A DNA stretch of 64,000 nucleotides from Phycisphaeraceae bacterium. GTDB taxonomy: Bacteria; Planctomycetota; Phycisphaerae; Phycisphaerales; UBA1924. Below, piece after piece: positions 35,251-45,105 of the stretch. Numbering within the stretch: the stretch's first letter is position 1; each line of letters starts with the position of its first letter. The stretch lies in NCBI GenBank assembly GCA_019636535.1, contig JAHBXK010000014.1, positions 1 to 64,000 of the forward strand, given 5' to 3'. The notes beneath the pieces are model-generated. The model saw only the letters and a list, made by a program, of their open reading frames with translations. It did no database searches and was not told the DNA's origin. The position numbers and the translations under genes are program-made.

Positions 35251-36036
35251 TCAATGCCCCGCCGAGATCGTGCTGCGCAGCGGGGTGAGAACGTTGGGCA
35301 GGACGACCGAGTCGATCAGTTCCATCGCCTGAGCGTGGAGCGCTTCGAGCGCGGCGGGGAGGTCGGCGACGTCTCGGAACGGCCCGAGGCGGCGGACGGT
35401 GAGGTAGACGCTGATCGGAGATTCGGGCGCTTCGGCCTGATCGGTCCACGCGCCGTCGCCTGCGGCTCGGCTTCGGCCTGTGCGTGGCGTTGTGCGCGTC
35501 TTGACCTCGAGGAACGCCTGACGGTCGGGCGAATCACCGAGGCAGACGCCCATCATGGGCTGGCACTCGAGGGGGACGACGTTCGGACGGTCGAGGAGTG
35601 AGGAGATCGCCGAGCCGGCCATGAGCGCGCGGTGAACGATCGCGTCGTGGTTTCCGGCCGCTTCGAGATCGAAGCCGTAGAGCAGTTCGAGATGGTCGGC
35701 GTCGAGGGCGGAGATGTCGACGAAGAAGGGGGCGGTTTCGAGGACCACACGGTGCAGCCCGAGCGCTTCGGCCTGTGTGGAAGGGTTGGCGACGCCGGAG
35801 CGGATGCTGGTTCGGCGGATCGCGATCCACTGCTGCAGCGAGTTGACATCGTCGGCGGGCGTTTCGAGCGCCAGTTCGTTGTTCAGCCGGCGCATGCGGT
35901 CGAGCCGCGGGTGCTCGCGGCGCAGGCGATCGAACAGGGCGAGAACGGTCTCGCGCCGCATCGAGAGGTCGAGTTTGAGGCTGAGGCGCTGGTTGACGTA
36001 ATGGTCGGTGCAGAACGCCGCGTGACTGAACGCCAT
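35251..36036 (-). CDS. Conserved-looking hypothetical protein
   Basis: 261 residues from ATG 36036, soluble and without signal peptide. Visible features are an N-terminal MAFSHAAFCTDHYVNQRL stretch, a central LDADHLELLYGFDLEAAGNHDAI segment with acidic and His residues, and a C-terminal helical section. Codon use matches the neighbours and the composition is that of a folded alpha/beta protein. I do not recognise the family. It stands alone between intergenic gaps of about 170 bases on each side. Confidence 0.65.
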   Translation of the reverse strand: MAFSHAAFCTDHYVNQRLSLKLDLSMRRETVLALFDRLRREHPRLDRMRRLNNELALETPADDVNSLQQWIAIRRTSIRSGVANPSTQAEALGLHRVVLETAPFFVDISALDADHLELLYGFDLEAAGNHDAIVHRALMAGSAISSLLDRPNVVPLECQPMMGVCLGDSPDRQAFLEVKTRTTPRTGRSRAAGDGAWTDQAEAPESPISVYLTVRRLGPFRDVADLPAALEALHAQAMELIDSVVLPNVLTPLRSTISAGH

Positions 36037-36201
36037 GGATCGCTTCCTTGCGAGGTATCGACGCCGAGCAGTCTAACCGGAACGGGGTGGATACTTGGGC
36101 AATCGACAGGATCGTGCGGCGTTGATCCTGTCGTGGTCGGTTGTGCCGTTCAGCCGGAAGCAGCTAGGCCGGGCCGACCGACGCCGATAGTCTGTGTCGC
36201 C

Positions 36202-36555
36202 ATGAATGTGAAGTCGATCAGCGTGATTCTGCTTGTGACAGCCGCAGGGCTGCTGTTCGCGTCGTGCGGCGAGTGCCGGGAGTGCGGAACGGTGGCTGTG
36301 GGCGCGGAAGGCGCACCGTCCGATGGAATGCCATCAACCCGCATCGAACTGGTGCGTGTTGCGAACACCTACTGCGTTGTGTCGCCGGAGGACATGGTCA
36401 GCCCGAACCGGCTCACGATTCCCGACCTGACGCGGGAGTTCGGCGGGGTCGTGTATGGGCTGTGCTGCGACGGGTGCCTGAAGGTGTGGGACGATTCGAC
36501 CGACGAGGAGCGCCGAAGGATGGTGGCCCGCACGATGGCGCGCGAGCCCGAGTGA
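36202..36555 (+). CDS. Cysteine-rich YHS-like lipoprotein
   Basis: 117 residues. The N-terminus MNVKSISVILLVTAAGLLFASC is a lipoprotein-type signal, followed directly by a CGECRECG cluster. Residues about 55-105 resemble a YHS heavy-metal-binding domain: NTYCVVSPEDMV ... FGGVVYGLCCDGCLKVWD. The paired cysteines suggest copper or another soft metal is bound at the outer face of the membrane. No metal-transport gene is adjacent. Domain assignment is by pattern. Confidence 0.7.
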   Translation: MNVKSISVILLVTAAGLLFASCGECRECGTVAVGAEGAPSDGMPSTRIELVRVANTYCVVSPEDMVSPNRLTIPDLTREFGGVVYGLCCDGCLKVWDDSTDEERRRMVARTMAREPE

Positions 36556-36576
36556 TGAGCGGTTTGGGAGTCGGCG

Positions 36577-37896
36577 TTACGCCTGCACGCGCCGCATCGG
36601 CTGCTTCTGCCCGTAGGTCAGGCCTCGCCATACCCATTCGGCCGGGCCGAAGCGGTACTTGGCGAGCCACAGGGGACTCCAGATCAGTTGCACGGTCCAG
36701 ATCCCGAGCACGATGAGGATGAGTTCAACGCGGTCGAAGCGCTGAAACATGCCCAGCCCCCACGCCGAGAAGATGAACATGCAAATCAGAGTCTGCGTGA
36801 GGTAGTTGGTGAGGGCCATTCGCCCGACCTGCGCGAGGACGTGCTGCGCCCCGGCGAAGAGTCCCGCTTTGCAGATGATCATGATGAGGCCAACGTGACC
36901 GAGGGCGACGAAGAGGCTGCCGAAGTAGTTGGCGTTGAATCCCCACATGTGGACGTAGACCACGTCGAAGCCGGAGGAAAGCCCGCCGAGCATGCCTGGG
37001 ATGATGAACGCGAACCCGATGGGATAGCCGAGCGCCATCATGCCCGCGTAGAAGCGGAACGAGCGTTGGGCGGTAAATACGCCCATCTTCATCAGGGCCA
37101 CGCCGAGCATCATGGCGCCGAGGATCCTCCAGGTGCCGAAGAACGGCATCATGAAGAAGTGCATGATGAAGACGTGCTTTGCGTTCCAGAGCAAGAGGCC
37201 CGTGACGGAGCCGCCGCGCGCGGCGGTCTCTGCGGCGATCTGCTCCGGGGTCGGATCGAAATCCGCTGAGATTGAGGCCCACATCGAGTCCCACTGCTCG
37301 GATCCACTTTCGCGCATGAGGTGGAACATCAAGCCGAGGCCGAAGAAGAGGATCGCGCCGACCGAAATGAGCGCCATGCCCACGATGATGAGCACGCCCG
37401 GCGACCACTTGCGCATGAGGTAGAGGATCATGCCGCAGAGGGCGTAGGCGAAGAGGATGTCACCGAACCAGAGCAGATAGGCGTGGAGGAAGCCGATGAG
37501 GACCAGCCAACCCGTGCGCTTGTAGAAAAGGCCCGCGGGCGATGCGCCGCGAGACTCGGCCCGGCCGGTGATCACAATCATGCCCGCACCGAAGAGCATG
37601 GAGAAGATGGTCATCATCTTCATGTCGAGCGTGAGGTGCGTGACGACCCAGACCCAGAAGTTCGCCCCCTCGAACCCCCCCGCCACCTTCGGATTCATGA
37701 AGGCCGCGGAGACAAGGGCGAAGCCCGTGAGCACGTTCATGGGCAGGATGCCCAGAACGGCCACGCCTCGGAGCGTATCGATGCTCTGGATGCGTTCTGC
37801 GCCGGAGATCGGCGCGGGGGTTGGCTTGGAGACCGGCGCGATCGCGGGCGATTCGACTTCGGTTTCGAGAGCGGTGTGCTGATCGATCTGACTCAT
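36577..37896 (-). CDS. DUF418/YeiB-type membrane protein
   Basis: 439 residues from ATG 37896. After a 45-residue cytosolic lead come RIQSIDTLRGVAVLGILPMNV and about ten hydrophobic segments, ending with GMFQRFDRVELILIVLGIWT and FGPAEWVWRGLTYGQKQPM, the typical C-terminal DUF418 region. The family is widespread and structurally akin to acyltransferase-3 membrane proteins; its substrate is unknown. The start overlaps the stop of the HAD hydrolase gene (ATGA). Confidence 0.88.
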   Translation of the reverse strand: MSQIDQHTALETEVESPAIAPVSKPTPAPISGAERIQSIDTLRGVAVLGILPMNVLTGFALVSAAFMNPKVAGGFEGANFWVWVVTHLTLDMKMMTIFSMLFGAGMIVITGRAESRGASPAGLFYKRTGWLVLIGFLHAYLLWFGDILFAYALCGMILYLMRKWSPGVLIIVGMALISVGAILFFGLGLMFHLMRESGSEQWDSMWASISADFDPTPEQIAAETAARGGSVTGLLLWNAKHVFIMHFFMMPFFGTWRILGAMMLGVALMKMGVFTAQRSFRFYAGMMALGYPIGFAFIIPGMLGGLSSGFDVVYVHMWGFNANYFGSLFVALGHVGLIMIICKAGLFAGAQHVLAQVGRMALTNYLTQTLICMFIFSAWGLGMFQRFDRVELILIVLGIWTVQLIWSPLWLAKYRFGPAEWVWRGLTYGQKQPMRRVQA

Positions 37897-38594
37897 GGTT
37901 GGGTGATCCAGCGAACAAGCTCGTCGGTTTGAGAGAGATCGGGCACAACCCTGTCCGCCCCGCAATGGCTGAGCTCCTCAACCCCGTGGCGGCCGGTGGC
38001 AACGCCGAGCGACCGGCACCCGGACTCGCGCGCTGCGCGCACGTCGTGCGGGGTGTCGCCGATGATGACGACCTCGCGGCTGTCGATGCGCGAGGCGGTG
38101 AGGCGTGCGTAGCGCTCCATCGCCACGGGTGGAAGGTGGGCGCGGTCGGGAGGGTCGTGCGGCGAGTCGTCTCCCCAGACGCGCACGGCGAACTGCGTGG
38201 TTGGGATTCCGCAGGCTTCGAGTTTCATCAAGCCGGTCGGCTCGAAATTGCCCGTGAGCAGGCCCACGACCGTTCCATCCACAGCGCGGAGCGTGGAGAG
38301 CAGGTTCGCAACGCCGGGGAGCGCCCGCTTGACCGGCGCCGCGACGAGCAACTCGGCGAGTTCACGCTCGTATCGCTCGCGGAATTGCGAGACGCGGTCG
38401 GCTGTCGGTTGGACACCGGAGACCCGGAACATCTCGCGGATGAGCACGGGATCGAGCCCGCCGCCGAATTGCAGGCCGTCGGCGTGAAACCCCGGTCCGA
38501 ACAGGGCATGCCCGGCCTGAACCATCGCCCGCACGCCCAATCCGGCCGTGGTGATCAGGGTCGCATCGATGTCGAACAGCACCAGTTTGGCCAC
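37893..38594 (-). CDS. HAD-superfamily hydrolase (phosphoglycolate phosphatase-like)
   Basis: 233 residues. Motif I is LFDIDATLITT (Ala replaces the usual Gly of DxDGT), motif II LLTGNFEPTG, and motif IV VVIIGDTPHDVRAA. The helical cap lies between motifs I and II, as in phosphoglycolate phosphatase and beta-phosphoglucomutase relatives. The catalytic Asp residues are present, so phosphatase activity is expected, but the substrate is not evident. It is sandwiched between acylphosphatase (9 bases upstream) and DUF418 (4-base overlap), forming a three-gene leftward operon. Confidence 0.88.
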   Translation of the reverse strand: MAKLVLFDIDATLITTAGLGVRAMVQAGHALFGPGFHADGLQFGGGLDPVLIREMFRVSGVQPTADRVSQFRERYERELAELLVAAPVKRALPGVANLLSTLRAVDGTVVGLLTGNFEPTGLMKLEACGIPTTQFAVRVWGDDSPHDPPDRAHLPPVAMERYARLTASRIDSREVVIIGDTPHDVRAARESGCRSLGVATGRHGVEELSHCGADRVVPDLSQTDELVRWITQP

Positions 38595-38603
38595 GCACGC
38601 ACC

Positions 38604-38870
38604 TCAGCGTTCGATCCGGAACCCCGCCTCGCCCGGCACTTCGGCGACGGGCGACTCCGTTCGATTGGTAATGAACCCACCCATTTGGGTGGCGAGCGAA
38701 TCGAGATACGACTGCACCTCGCGGGGCTGTCCTTGGGCTTCGAGCAGCACCGAGCCGTCGAGTTCGTTTCTGACCCAACCGGTGATCTCAAACCGCCGGG
38801 CGATGGCCGCGGCGGTCATTCTGAACCCGACCCCTTGGACTCGGCCGTCATATCGGACTTGCGTTCGCAC
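38604..38870 (-). CDS. acyP: Acylphosphatase
   Basis: 88 residues if started at GTG 38870; no ATG is available at the expected place. The acylphosphatase core is intact: YDGRVQGVGFRMTA with the phosphate-binding Arg, and GWVRNELDGSVLLEAQG with the catalytic Asn. The enzyme hydrolyses carboxyl-phosphate bonds in small metabolites. Total length matches the ~90-residue family. The gene heads the leftward operon with the HAD phosphatase and DUF418 genes. The start is the only uncertain part. Confidence 0.88.
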   Translation of the reverse strand: MRTQVRYDGRVQGVGFRMTAAAIARRFEITGWVRNELDGSVLLEAQGQPREVQSYLDSLATQMGGFITNRTESPVAEVPGEAGFRIER

Positions 38871-39258
38871 GGTGTCAGCATACGCGGACGGTACTAAGGA
38901 GCCATCAGGCTGGTCGGAAGCCGTCAGATACGAAGAAGTTAGCTCCAAGCCCCGACAATGTTTGACGGTCGTAAGGCCTGTGCTACGTTTGCCAAGTCTG
39001 GAACCCGCCCGTACCTCGGATCGACTGGCCAATTCGCACCGGCATTGTCCGGCTTCAGGCCACGATCAACCCCATTCGCCGGGCGCAAAGTTCTCCGACC
39101 AAGGGGCCCGACGCGTGCCCCCCGCCGCTCTCGCCGGTCGTTTGACCGCAGGCAGCGATCAGGATGCGCGTCGGGCGGTTTGTCGTCCGGGAATGGTTCC
39201 CAGTCGGCGAAGTAAAAGGGTGTCCGGCCCGGTTCACGGGCAAGGGTGAGGTTGTCTC
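38871..39258. other. Divergent intergenic region between acyP and dnaG
   Basis: About 390 bases with no convincing gene. A promoter for the dnaG-rpoD operon is seen at 38962-38989, leaving a leader of about 265 bases before the TTG start. No recognised regulatory RNA was found in the leader. Confidence 0.5.
38962..38989 (+). promoter_or_regulatory. Putative promoter of dnaG-rpoD
   Basis: TTGACG (38962-38967) and TACGTT (38984-38989) with a 16-base spacer, the same -35 sequence and spacing as the defence-operon promoter. Confidence 0.45.
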
Positions 39259-41235
39259 TTGGCGGCAGGCAAGGGTGGTCAGAGCGGTGTCGGTCGCGAC
39301 ACGCGTCGCAGCGCGTTGGGTGCGTTGTCGCATGGCGACGACAAGCGCCGCGTGCTTGACGCGACGGACATCGTGCGGCTGGTCGGCGACCACGTTGCGC
39401 TGAAACCCAAGGGTCGCGAGTTCATCGGGCTGTGTCCTTTCCACAACGATCACGCGCCGTCGATGTACGTCGTGCCGTCCAAGCAGATCTACCACTGCTT
39501 CTCGTGCGGCGCGGGTGGCAACGCTATCGACTTCACGATGAACTATCACAAGATGCCCTTCCTCGAGGCGCTCGAGTATCTGGCGCAGCGGGCGGGCGTC
39601 ACGCTCACGCCACGCAGGCCTGAACGCCCGGTTGCTCGCGATGAGCGAGGCGGGGTGATCGGGCGGGCGGAACTGCTGGAGTCGAACGCGCGGGCGTCGG
39701 TGTTCTTCCGGACCATCCTCGGTCACGCCGAACACGGCAGGGCCGCACGCGAACTGATCGCCCGACGTGGCATCAGCGCCGAGATGGTTGAGTCGTTCGG
39801 GCTCGGCGCTTCGCCGGATCGTTGGGACGGCCTGTCGTCGACGATCGCGGCCAAGTCGTGGAGCGCGGAGGCGTTCGTGCAGGCCGGGCTGCTCAAGCCG
39901 CGGGCCACGGGCGGTTACTTTGACATGTTCCGCAACCGGCTGATGTTCCCGATCCACGACCAGGCCGGTCGGGTGATCGCGTTCGGGGCTCGTCGGATCA
40001 ACGACGAAGAGGAGCCGAAGTATCTCAACTCCCCCGAGTCGCCGGTGTTCAACAAGTCGTCGACGCTCTACGGGCTGCACCAGGCGGCCCGCGCGATCCA
40101 CTCGACGCGCACCGCGATCGTGACCGAGGGGTACATGGACACGATCGCGTGCCACCAGGCGGGCGTAACGAACGCCGTGGCGACGCTGGGCACCGCGCTG
40201 ACGGAGGGGAACGCGCGTATCCTGCGCCGGCTGTGCGACACGGTGTACCTGCTGTTCGACGGCGATGCCGCGGGAATCAAGGCGGCCGAGCGCGCGGTGG
40301 CGGTCTTCTTTGCCGAGCCCGTGGACGTTCGGATCGCGGTGCTGTCGTCGGTCACGGACGCGAAGGACCCGGACGAACTTCTCAAACGCGAGAACGGACG
40401 GGCGATTCTGGATTCCGTGCTGGCCAAGGCCCTCGACCCGTTGGAACTGATGTTCCAAGGCGTGCGTTCTCGCATCGGCTCGGGCGGGATGGCCGCTCGG
40501 GCACGCGTGGTAGAAGAGTTCATCGCGACGCTGGCGGACCTGGGAATCTCGCGGCTCGACCCGATGCGCCGGCAACTGGTGAACAAGCGGCTGGCGGCAA
40601 TCGCGGGCGTGGACCAGGCCACGATCGCCTCGATGGTGAGCGCCCGCGCAGCGCGTCGGCGCGTCGGGGAGCAACCGGCCCAGAGCGACGAGGCGGGGAG
40701 TGGTCGCGGGGCCGAGCGCGAACCCGATGCACCGCCCGTTGGGCCGCGCCGTCTCGGAGCGAGGGAACACCTGCTCGGGTGCGTGCTGTGCGAACCAACG
40801 CTGCTGATGGCGCTGGACGTCGAGCACGCCGAGGCTCTTGACCCCGAACGGTTCGCGGAAGAGGCTTTCCGCGAGGTTGCGAAGGTTGTTCACGAACTGT
40901 TCGTCAACGAGGAGTCGGCCGCGTTGGGCAACGTGCTGACGGCGATCGACGACTCGTCGGTGTGCGCAGCGGCGGTTGCGGCAGCGCGGGCGGTTGAATC
41001 GATCACCGACGGGCGATCGGAACGCCTTCACGAGCACTGGAACGAGCGGCTTCGCGCGGTTCTGCGCGAGGATCTGCGCACCGGCGTGCTGTCGGACGGC
41101 GGTCCTGATGCGGAACCCGATGCGGACGACTCGGCGGGCGCGGATGAGGACTGGCAGAAGACGATCCATCGGCTTCGGCGGCACGCCGCGACGCTCGGGC
41201 CGGACCCGACTGCGTTGCCAAGGCCTTCGGGGTAG
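39259..41235 (+). CDS. dnaG: DNA primase
   Basis: 658 residues from a TTG start with GGTGAGG eight bases ahead. The CHC2 zinc finger (CPFHNDHAPSM ... YHCFSCGAGGNAIDF) lies near 59-90. The TOPRIM core has IVTEGYMDTIACHQAG and LLFDGDAAGIKA. A C-terminal DnaB-interacting helical domain follows. DnaG makes the RNA primers for replication. It precedes rpoD by 207 bases, the arrangement of the macromolecular synthesis operon; rpsU, often first in that operon, is not found upstream. Confidence 0.96.
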   Translation: MAAGKGGQSGVGRDTRRSALGALSHGDDKRRVLDATDIVRLVGDHVALKPKGREFIGLCPFHNDHAPSMYVVPSKQIYHCFSCGAGGNAIDFTMNYHKMPFLEALEYLAQRAGVTLTPRRPERPVARDERGGVIGRAELLESNARASVFFRTILGHAEHGRAARELIARRGISAEMVESFGLGASPDRWDGLSSTIAAKSWSAEAFVQAGLLKPRATGGYFDMFRNRLMFPIHDQAGRVIAFGARRINDEEEPKYLNSPESPVFNKSSTLYGLHQAARAIHSTRTAIVTEGYMDTIACHQAGVTNAVATLGTALTEGNARILRRLCDTVYLLFDGDAAGIKAAERAVAVFFAEPVDVRIAVLSSVTDAKDPDELLKRENGRAILDSVLAKALDPLELMFQGVRSRIGSGGMAARARVVEEFIATLADLGISRLDPMRRQLVNKRLAAIAGVDQATIASMVSARAARRRVGEQPAQSDEAGSGRGAEREPDAPPVGPRRLGAREHLLGCVLCEPTLLMALDVEHAEALDPERFAEEAFREVAKVVHELFVNEESAALGNVLTAIDDSSVCAAAVAAARAVESITDGRSERLHEHWNERLRAVLREDLRTGVLSDGGPDAEPDADDSAGADEDWQKTIHRLRRHAATLGPDPTALPRPSG

Positions 41236-41442
41236 CGAGGGAAGTTTCGATTTGCAACTTGCCACCGTGATCGGATGCACGATCGACGGCAAGAAGTTGA
41301 TGTGGAAGGTCAAGTCTGGGGGAGTCGGGGCTACACTGGGCTCTTGGTCGCACGCTTCAGGACGTTGAGCATTGCGCGGAATGATCGTTCGATCGCTGAC
41401 CGGCTCTCCGGCGGCGAGCGCAAAGGATCACAGGAGGCAACC

Positions 41443-43332
41443 GTGATTCTCGACCTGCACCCTGCGTTGGCGGAACTTCTCGAAGTCGGCCGACAACGCG
41501 GATGGCTCTCCTACGAGGAGATGAACAACACGCTGCCCGATGAGTGGGTGGACCCCGAGCGATTGCACGAACTGCTCGTGTTGATCGACGAGCGGGGGAT
41601 CGAACTCATCGACGAGCCCGAGTATCGGGCGCGGTGCTTCCGCGAGGCAAGGAAGCGCGGCGTGCCGACGCAGACCATCACAGGCGAAGGCAACGGCGTG
41701 GTAACTCCTACGCGTGCGATGACCGTCGCCGGCGGGGACGGCCGGCCGGAGCCGCACGCCGCGGGCACGAACGGCAGGCTGACCGTCGCGGCGGCGATCG
41801 CGGTTCAGAACGAGCGTGACGCCGAGCCGGACGCGCAGCCGGACATCGACGACGCGGAGTTTCACAAGGATCTGCGCGAGGCGGTGGCCGAGTCGCACAA
41901 CCGCGGCACGGAAGACCCGATCCGCATCTACCTCTCGCAGATGGGGTCGATCCCGCTGTTGACGCGTGAGGAGGAGATCCGGCTCGCGAAGAAGATCGAG
42001 ACAACGCGGATGATCTTCCGCCGGCGGTGCCTCGAAAGCGACTACATCGTCTCGATGGCGATCCAGATGCTGCGGCAGGTCGAGCGGGGCGAACTGCCTT
42101 TCGACCGAACGATGCGGATATCCACGGCCGAATCGAACGCCAAGGAGAAGATCACCAAGCGCATCCCGGCGAACCTGCGAACGCTGGACAAACTGCTCGA
42201 ACTCAACCGCGCCGACTGGGATCTGCTCGTGCGGGCCCGCGCCGAGAACAACCAGGATCGCTCTGCCGAGATCACCGAACGCATCGCCACCCGCCGACGG
42301 CGCATGGCGGCGCTGACGGAGGAACTCAGCCTCCGCACGGGAAAGATCATCCCGCTTTTCAAGAAACTGCGCTCGATCGCGAAGAAGATGCACGAACTCG
42401 AAACCGACCTGCGCCGGTCGCTCAGGGGTCAGCGTCCGCTCGACCCCGAGGACGAGGCGGTGATGCGCGAGGAACTCGTCGGTCTTCGGGCGCTGGTGCT
42501 GGAGGAGCCCGAGGACCTGCTCCGGCGGGTGAAGAGCATCGCGACGGTCTTCTGGGAGTACGAGCAGGCCAAGCGCGACCTTTCGGGCGGCAACCTGCGG
42601 CTCGTCGTCTCGATCGCCAAGAAGTACCGCAACCGGGGGCTCCCGTTCCTCGACGTGATCCAGGAGGGGAACACCGGGCTGATGCGCGCGGTCGACAAGT
42701 ACGAATACAAGCGCGGCTACAAGTTCAGCACGTACGCGACGTGGTGGATCCGCCAGGCGATCACGCGCGCGATCGCCGACCACGCCCGGACCATCCGCAT
42801 TCCGGTGCACATGATCGAGACGATGGGCAAGCTCCGGGGCATCCAGAAGCAGATGGTGCAGGAGACTGGCAACGAGCCAACCATCGAGGAACTCGCCGAG
42901 CGCGCGGGCATGACGGTCAGCGAGACGCGCCGCGTGCTGAAGATCTCCAAGCATCCGGTCTCGCTGGACAAGCCCGTCGGGGAGACCGAGGACTCGACGA
43001 TCGGCCACTTCATCCAGGACGAGCGGACCGCCGCCCCGACCGAGAACGCCGGGCAGGACATGCTGCGGAACCGGATCGACCAGGTGCTCAAGAGCCTGAC
43101 CTACCGCGAGCGGGAGATCATCAAACTGCGATACGGCATCGGCGATGGATACACCTACACGCTCGAAGAGGTCGGGCGGATCTTCAAGGTGACGCGCGAG
43201 CGGGTTCGGCAGGTGGAGGCCAAGGCGCTGCGGAAGTTGCAGCACCCCGTGCGGGCCCGCAAACTGGCCGGGTTTATAGACGCGGAGCCGGACGATCTGA
43301 TCCGCTCGAACTCGACCCGGGTCGTGGAATGA
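41443..43332 (+). CDS. rpoD: RNA polymerase primary sigma factor RpoD
   Basis: 629 residues from GTG 41443, chosen because AGGAGG sits five bases before it; the frame is open further upstream but lacks another good site. Region 1.1 ([18 protein letters not shown]), region 1.2 ([17 protein letters not shown]), region 2 ([19 protein letters not shown] and [15 protein letters not shown]) and region 4.2 ([17 protein letters not shown]) are all present. A large non-conserved region between 1.2 and 2.1 is as in housekeeping sigma-70. It recognises TTGACA/TATAAT-type promoters, in line with those found in this window. Confidence 0.97.
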   Translation: MILDLHPALAELLEVGRQRGWLSYEEMNNTLPDEWVDPERLHELLVLIDERGIELIDEPEYRARCFREARKRGVPTQTITGEGNGVVTPTRAMTVAGGDGRPEPHAAGTNGRLTVAAAIAVQNERDAEPDAQPDIDDAEFHKDLREAVAESHNRGTEDPIRIYLSQMGSIPLLTREEEIRLAKKIETTRMIFRRRCLESDYIVSMAIQMLRQVERGELPFDRTMRISTAESNAKEKITKRIPANLRTLDKLLELNRADWDLLVRARAENNQDRSAEITERIATRRRRMAALTEELSLRTGKIIPLFKKLRSIAKKMHELETDLRRSLRGQRPLDPEDEAVMREELVGLRALVLEEPEDLLRRVKSIATVFWEYEQAKRDLSGGNLRLVVSIAKKYRNRGLPFLDVIQEGNTGLMRAVDKYEYKRGYKFSTYATWWIRQAITRAIADHARTIRIPVHMIETMGKLRGIQKQMVQETGNEPTIEELAERAGMTVSETRRVLKISKHPVSLDKPVGETEDSTIGHFIQDERTAAPTENAGQDMLRNRIDQVLKSLTYREREIIKLRYGIGDGYTYTLEEVGRIFKVTRERVRQVEAKALRKLQHPVRARKLAGFIDAEPDDLIRSNSTRVVE

Positions 43333-43358
43333 TGCGCTGGTGCGCGTAGCCTTCGAGC

Positions 43359-44843
43359 ATGAAGGCGCGGGAACTGGCCAACCTTGGTGTGCCGCACGGC
43401 GAGCGGATGAAACTCGCGGTGCGTGCCTGCGCCCGCGCTGTCGAGGCGGGGCTGGGGCGCGATGCGCTGAGGTCCGCGATCACGGGTCTGCTGGAGAACC
43501 CGGCGGGGTATGTGAACGACCCGGTGTTCCATCGCTTCGCGCAGGCAATGATCGGCGCATCGCAGAATTGCTGGACCGAGCGGCCTTCGCCCGCGCCGTG
43601 GCGTACGTGGGGCGCCGGGCTGGAACCCGAGTCGGTGGCTCAGATGGAGCGGGCGTGCCGGCTGCCCGTGGCGGCGATGGGCGCGCTGATGCCCGATGCG
43701 CACGTGGGGTATGGACTGCCGATCGGCGGCGTGCTGGCGACCGAGAACGCGGTGATTCCGTACGCGGTGGGCGTGGACATCGCCTGCCGCATGCGATTGA
43801 CCGTGCTGGACCTGCCTGTCGAGGCGATCGATGATGCGCACGGCCGCGAGCGTCTGGCGCGGGCGCTGGAGTCGCAGACACGCTTCGGCATCGGCGCCGC
43901 GTTCTCCAAGCCGCGCGAGCACGATGTGCTGGACGACGACTGGAGCGTCTCACCGATCACCTGGCGCAACAAGGACAAGGCCCGCTCACAACTGGGCACA
44001 TCGGGCTCGGGGAATCACTTCGTCGAGTTCGGACAGTTGACGATCTCTGAGGAGCACGACCGGGTTCGACGATCGACGCCCGAGGGCCGATCGGCCGATT
44101 CGAGCGATCACGGCTCGGGGTGGTCGTTCAACCTGCCACCGGGCCGGTATCTGGCGCTGTTGAGCCACTCCGGCTCGCGAGGCACGGGCGCGGCCGTGTG
44201 CGACCATTACTCCAAGATCGCGATGTCGAAGCGGCCCGAACTGCCGAAGGATCTGCGATTCCTGGCCTGGCTCGATATGGACTCCTCCGAGGGGGCCGAG
44301 TACTTCGCGGCGATGGAGTTGATGGGCCGATACGCCGCGGCGAACCACGAGTGCATTCACCGCCATGTGCTGCGTGAACTCGGCGCAATACCCGCCGCAT
44401 ACATCGAGAACCACCACAACTTCGCGTGGAAGGAGCGGCACGACGCGGGCGACGGCAAGGGCGAACGCGAATTGATCGTGCATCGCAAGGGCGCAACGCC
44501 CGCCGGGGCGGGCGTGCTGGGCGTCATCCCGGGCTCGATGGCGGCCCCCGGCTTCGTCGTCCGGGGCCGGGGCGTCGCGGCGTCGCTGCGCTCGGCCAGT
44601 CACGGCGCGGGCAGGGCAATGTCTCGAACGCAGGCACGCGGGTCGTTCGCGTGGGGGAATGTCCGGCGCGAGTTGGAGGATCGCAACGTAGAATTGTTGA
44701 GCGCCGGGCTTGACGAGGCTCCGGGCGCTTACAAGGACATCCACCGGGTGATGGCGTTGCAGAGCGACCTTGTGGACGTCATCGCCCGGTTCGATCCCCG
44801 GCTGGTCAAAATGGCCCCGGAAGGCGAGCGGGCAGAAGATTGA
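43359..44843 (+). CDS. rtcB: RtcB-family RNA ligase
   Basis: 494 residues, 26 bases past rpoD. RtcB joins 2',3'-cyclic phosphate or 3'-phosphate RNA ends to 5'-OH ends using GTP and Mn2+. Key motifs are DAHVGYGLPIGGVLA, GVDIACRMR (metal Cys), GTSGSGNHFVEFG, SHSGSRGTG, HHNFAWKE, HRKGATPA and SASHGAGRAMSR, the last holding the guanylylated His region. No archease gene is adjacent. The short distance to rpoD suggests read-through transcription. Confidence 0.95.
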   Translation: MKARELANLGVPHGERMKLAVRACARAVEAGLGRDALRSAITGLLENPAGYVNDPVFHRFAQAMIGASQNCWTERPSPAPWRTWGAGLEPESVAQMERACRLPVAAMGALMPDAHVGYGLPIGGVLATENAVIPYAVGVDIACRMRLTVLDLPVEAIDDAHGRERLARALESQTRFGIGAAFSKPREHDVLDDDWSVSPITWRNKDKARSQLGTSGSGNHFVEFGQLTISEEHDRVRRSTPEGRSADSSDHGSGWSFNLPPGRYLALLSHSGSRGTGAAVCDHYSKIAMSKRPELPKDLRFLAWLDMDSSEGAEYFAAMELMGRYAAANHECIHRHVLRELGAIPAAYIENHHNFAWKERHDAGDGKGERELIVHRKGATPAGAGVLGVIPGSMAAPGFVVRGRGVAASLRSASHGAGRAMSRTQARGSFAWGNVRRELEDRNVELLSAGLDEAPGAYKDIHRVMALQSDLVDVIARFDPRLVKMAPEGERAED

Positions 44844-44857
44844 TTTAAGTACTTTTT

Positions 44858-44885
44858 TTGCAGTCACTTACGGCGCTTCTATCAA
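44858..44885 (+). promoter_or_regulatory. Putative promoter of the terC pair
   Basis: TTGCAG (44858-44863) and TATCAA (44880-44885) with a 16-base spacer, just downstream of rtcB and about 65 bases upstream of the candidate riboswitch. Confidence 0.4.
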
Positions 44886-44949
44886 CCGAGCCTGCGCCGT
44901 TGGGTGTAAAGACGCCCCCTCGGGTGATACCGTCAGGTGGATATCCGAA

Positions 44950-45024
44950 CTGGGGAGTAGCCTGCCGGGCCGTACCCGGATGACCGACACCGTCAGGACG
45001 GGACCGCCGAACACGGTTCCCCGG
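44950..45024 (+). ncRNA. Candidate yybP-ykoY-like manganese riboswitch
   Basis: The leader contains CTGGGGAGTAGCC, the hallmark GGGGAGTAG of yybP-ykoY elements, followed at once by a CCGGG/CCCGG hairpin as in known examples. CTGGGGA (44950-44956) can pair with TCCCCGG (45018-45024) to close the element, and CCGTC-AGGACGG forms a further hairpin. It precedes TerC-family genes, the classical targets of this Mn2+ sensor. I matched it from memory of the consensus only. Confidence 0.6.
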
Positions 45025-45105
45025 TCCGGTCGAGCAGCGGTGCTCAGCGCAAGACCAACACGTTCGCGCGGCGGGCCTTGTACGGTCGCCGCGGGGAGCT
45101 TGCGG

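Noticed and set aside
41428-43245. 605-codon open frame antisense to rpoD
   Set aside because: It mirrors rpoD exactly and has no recognisable domain; sigma factor motifs fix the real strand.
44770-45105. N-terminal extension of the first TerC protein
   Set aside because: The extended frame lies over rtcB's end, a promoter and the riboswitch-like leader; ATG 45106 has a good ribosome binding site.
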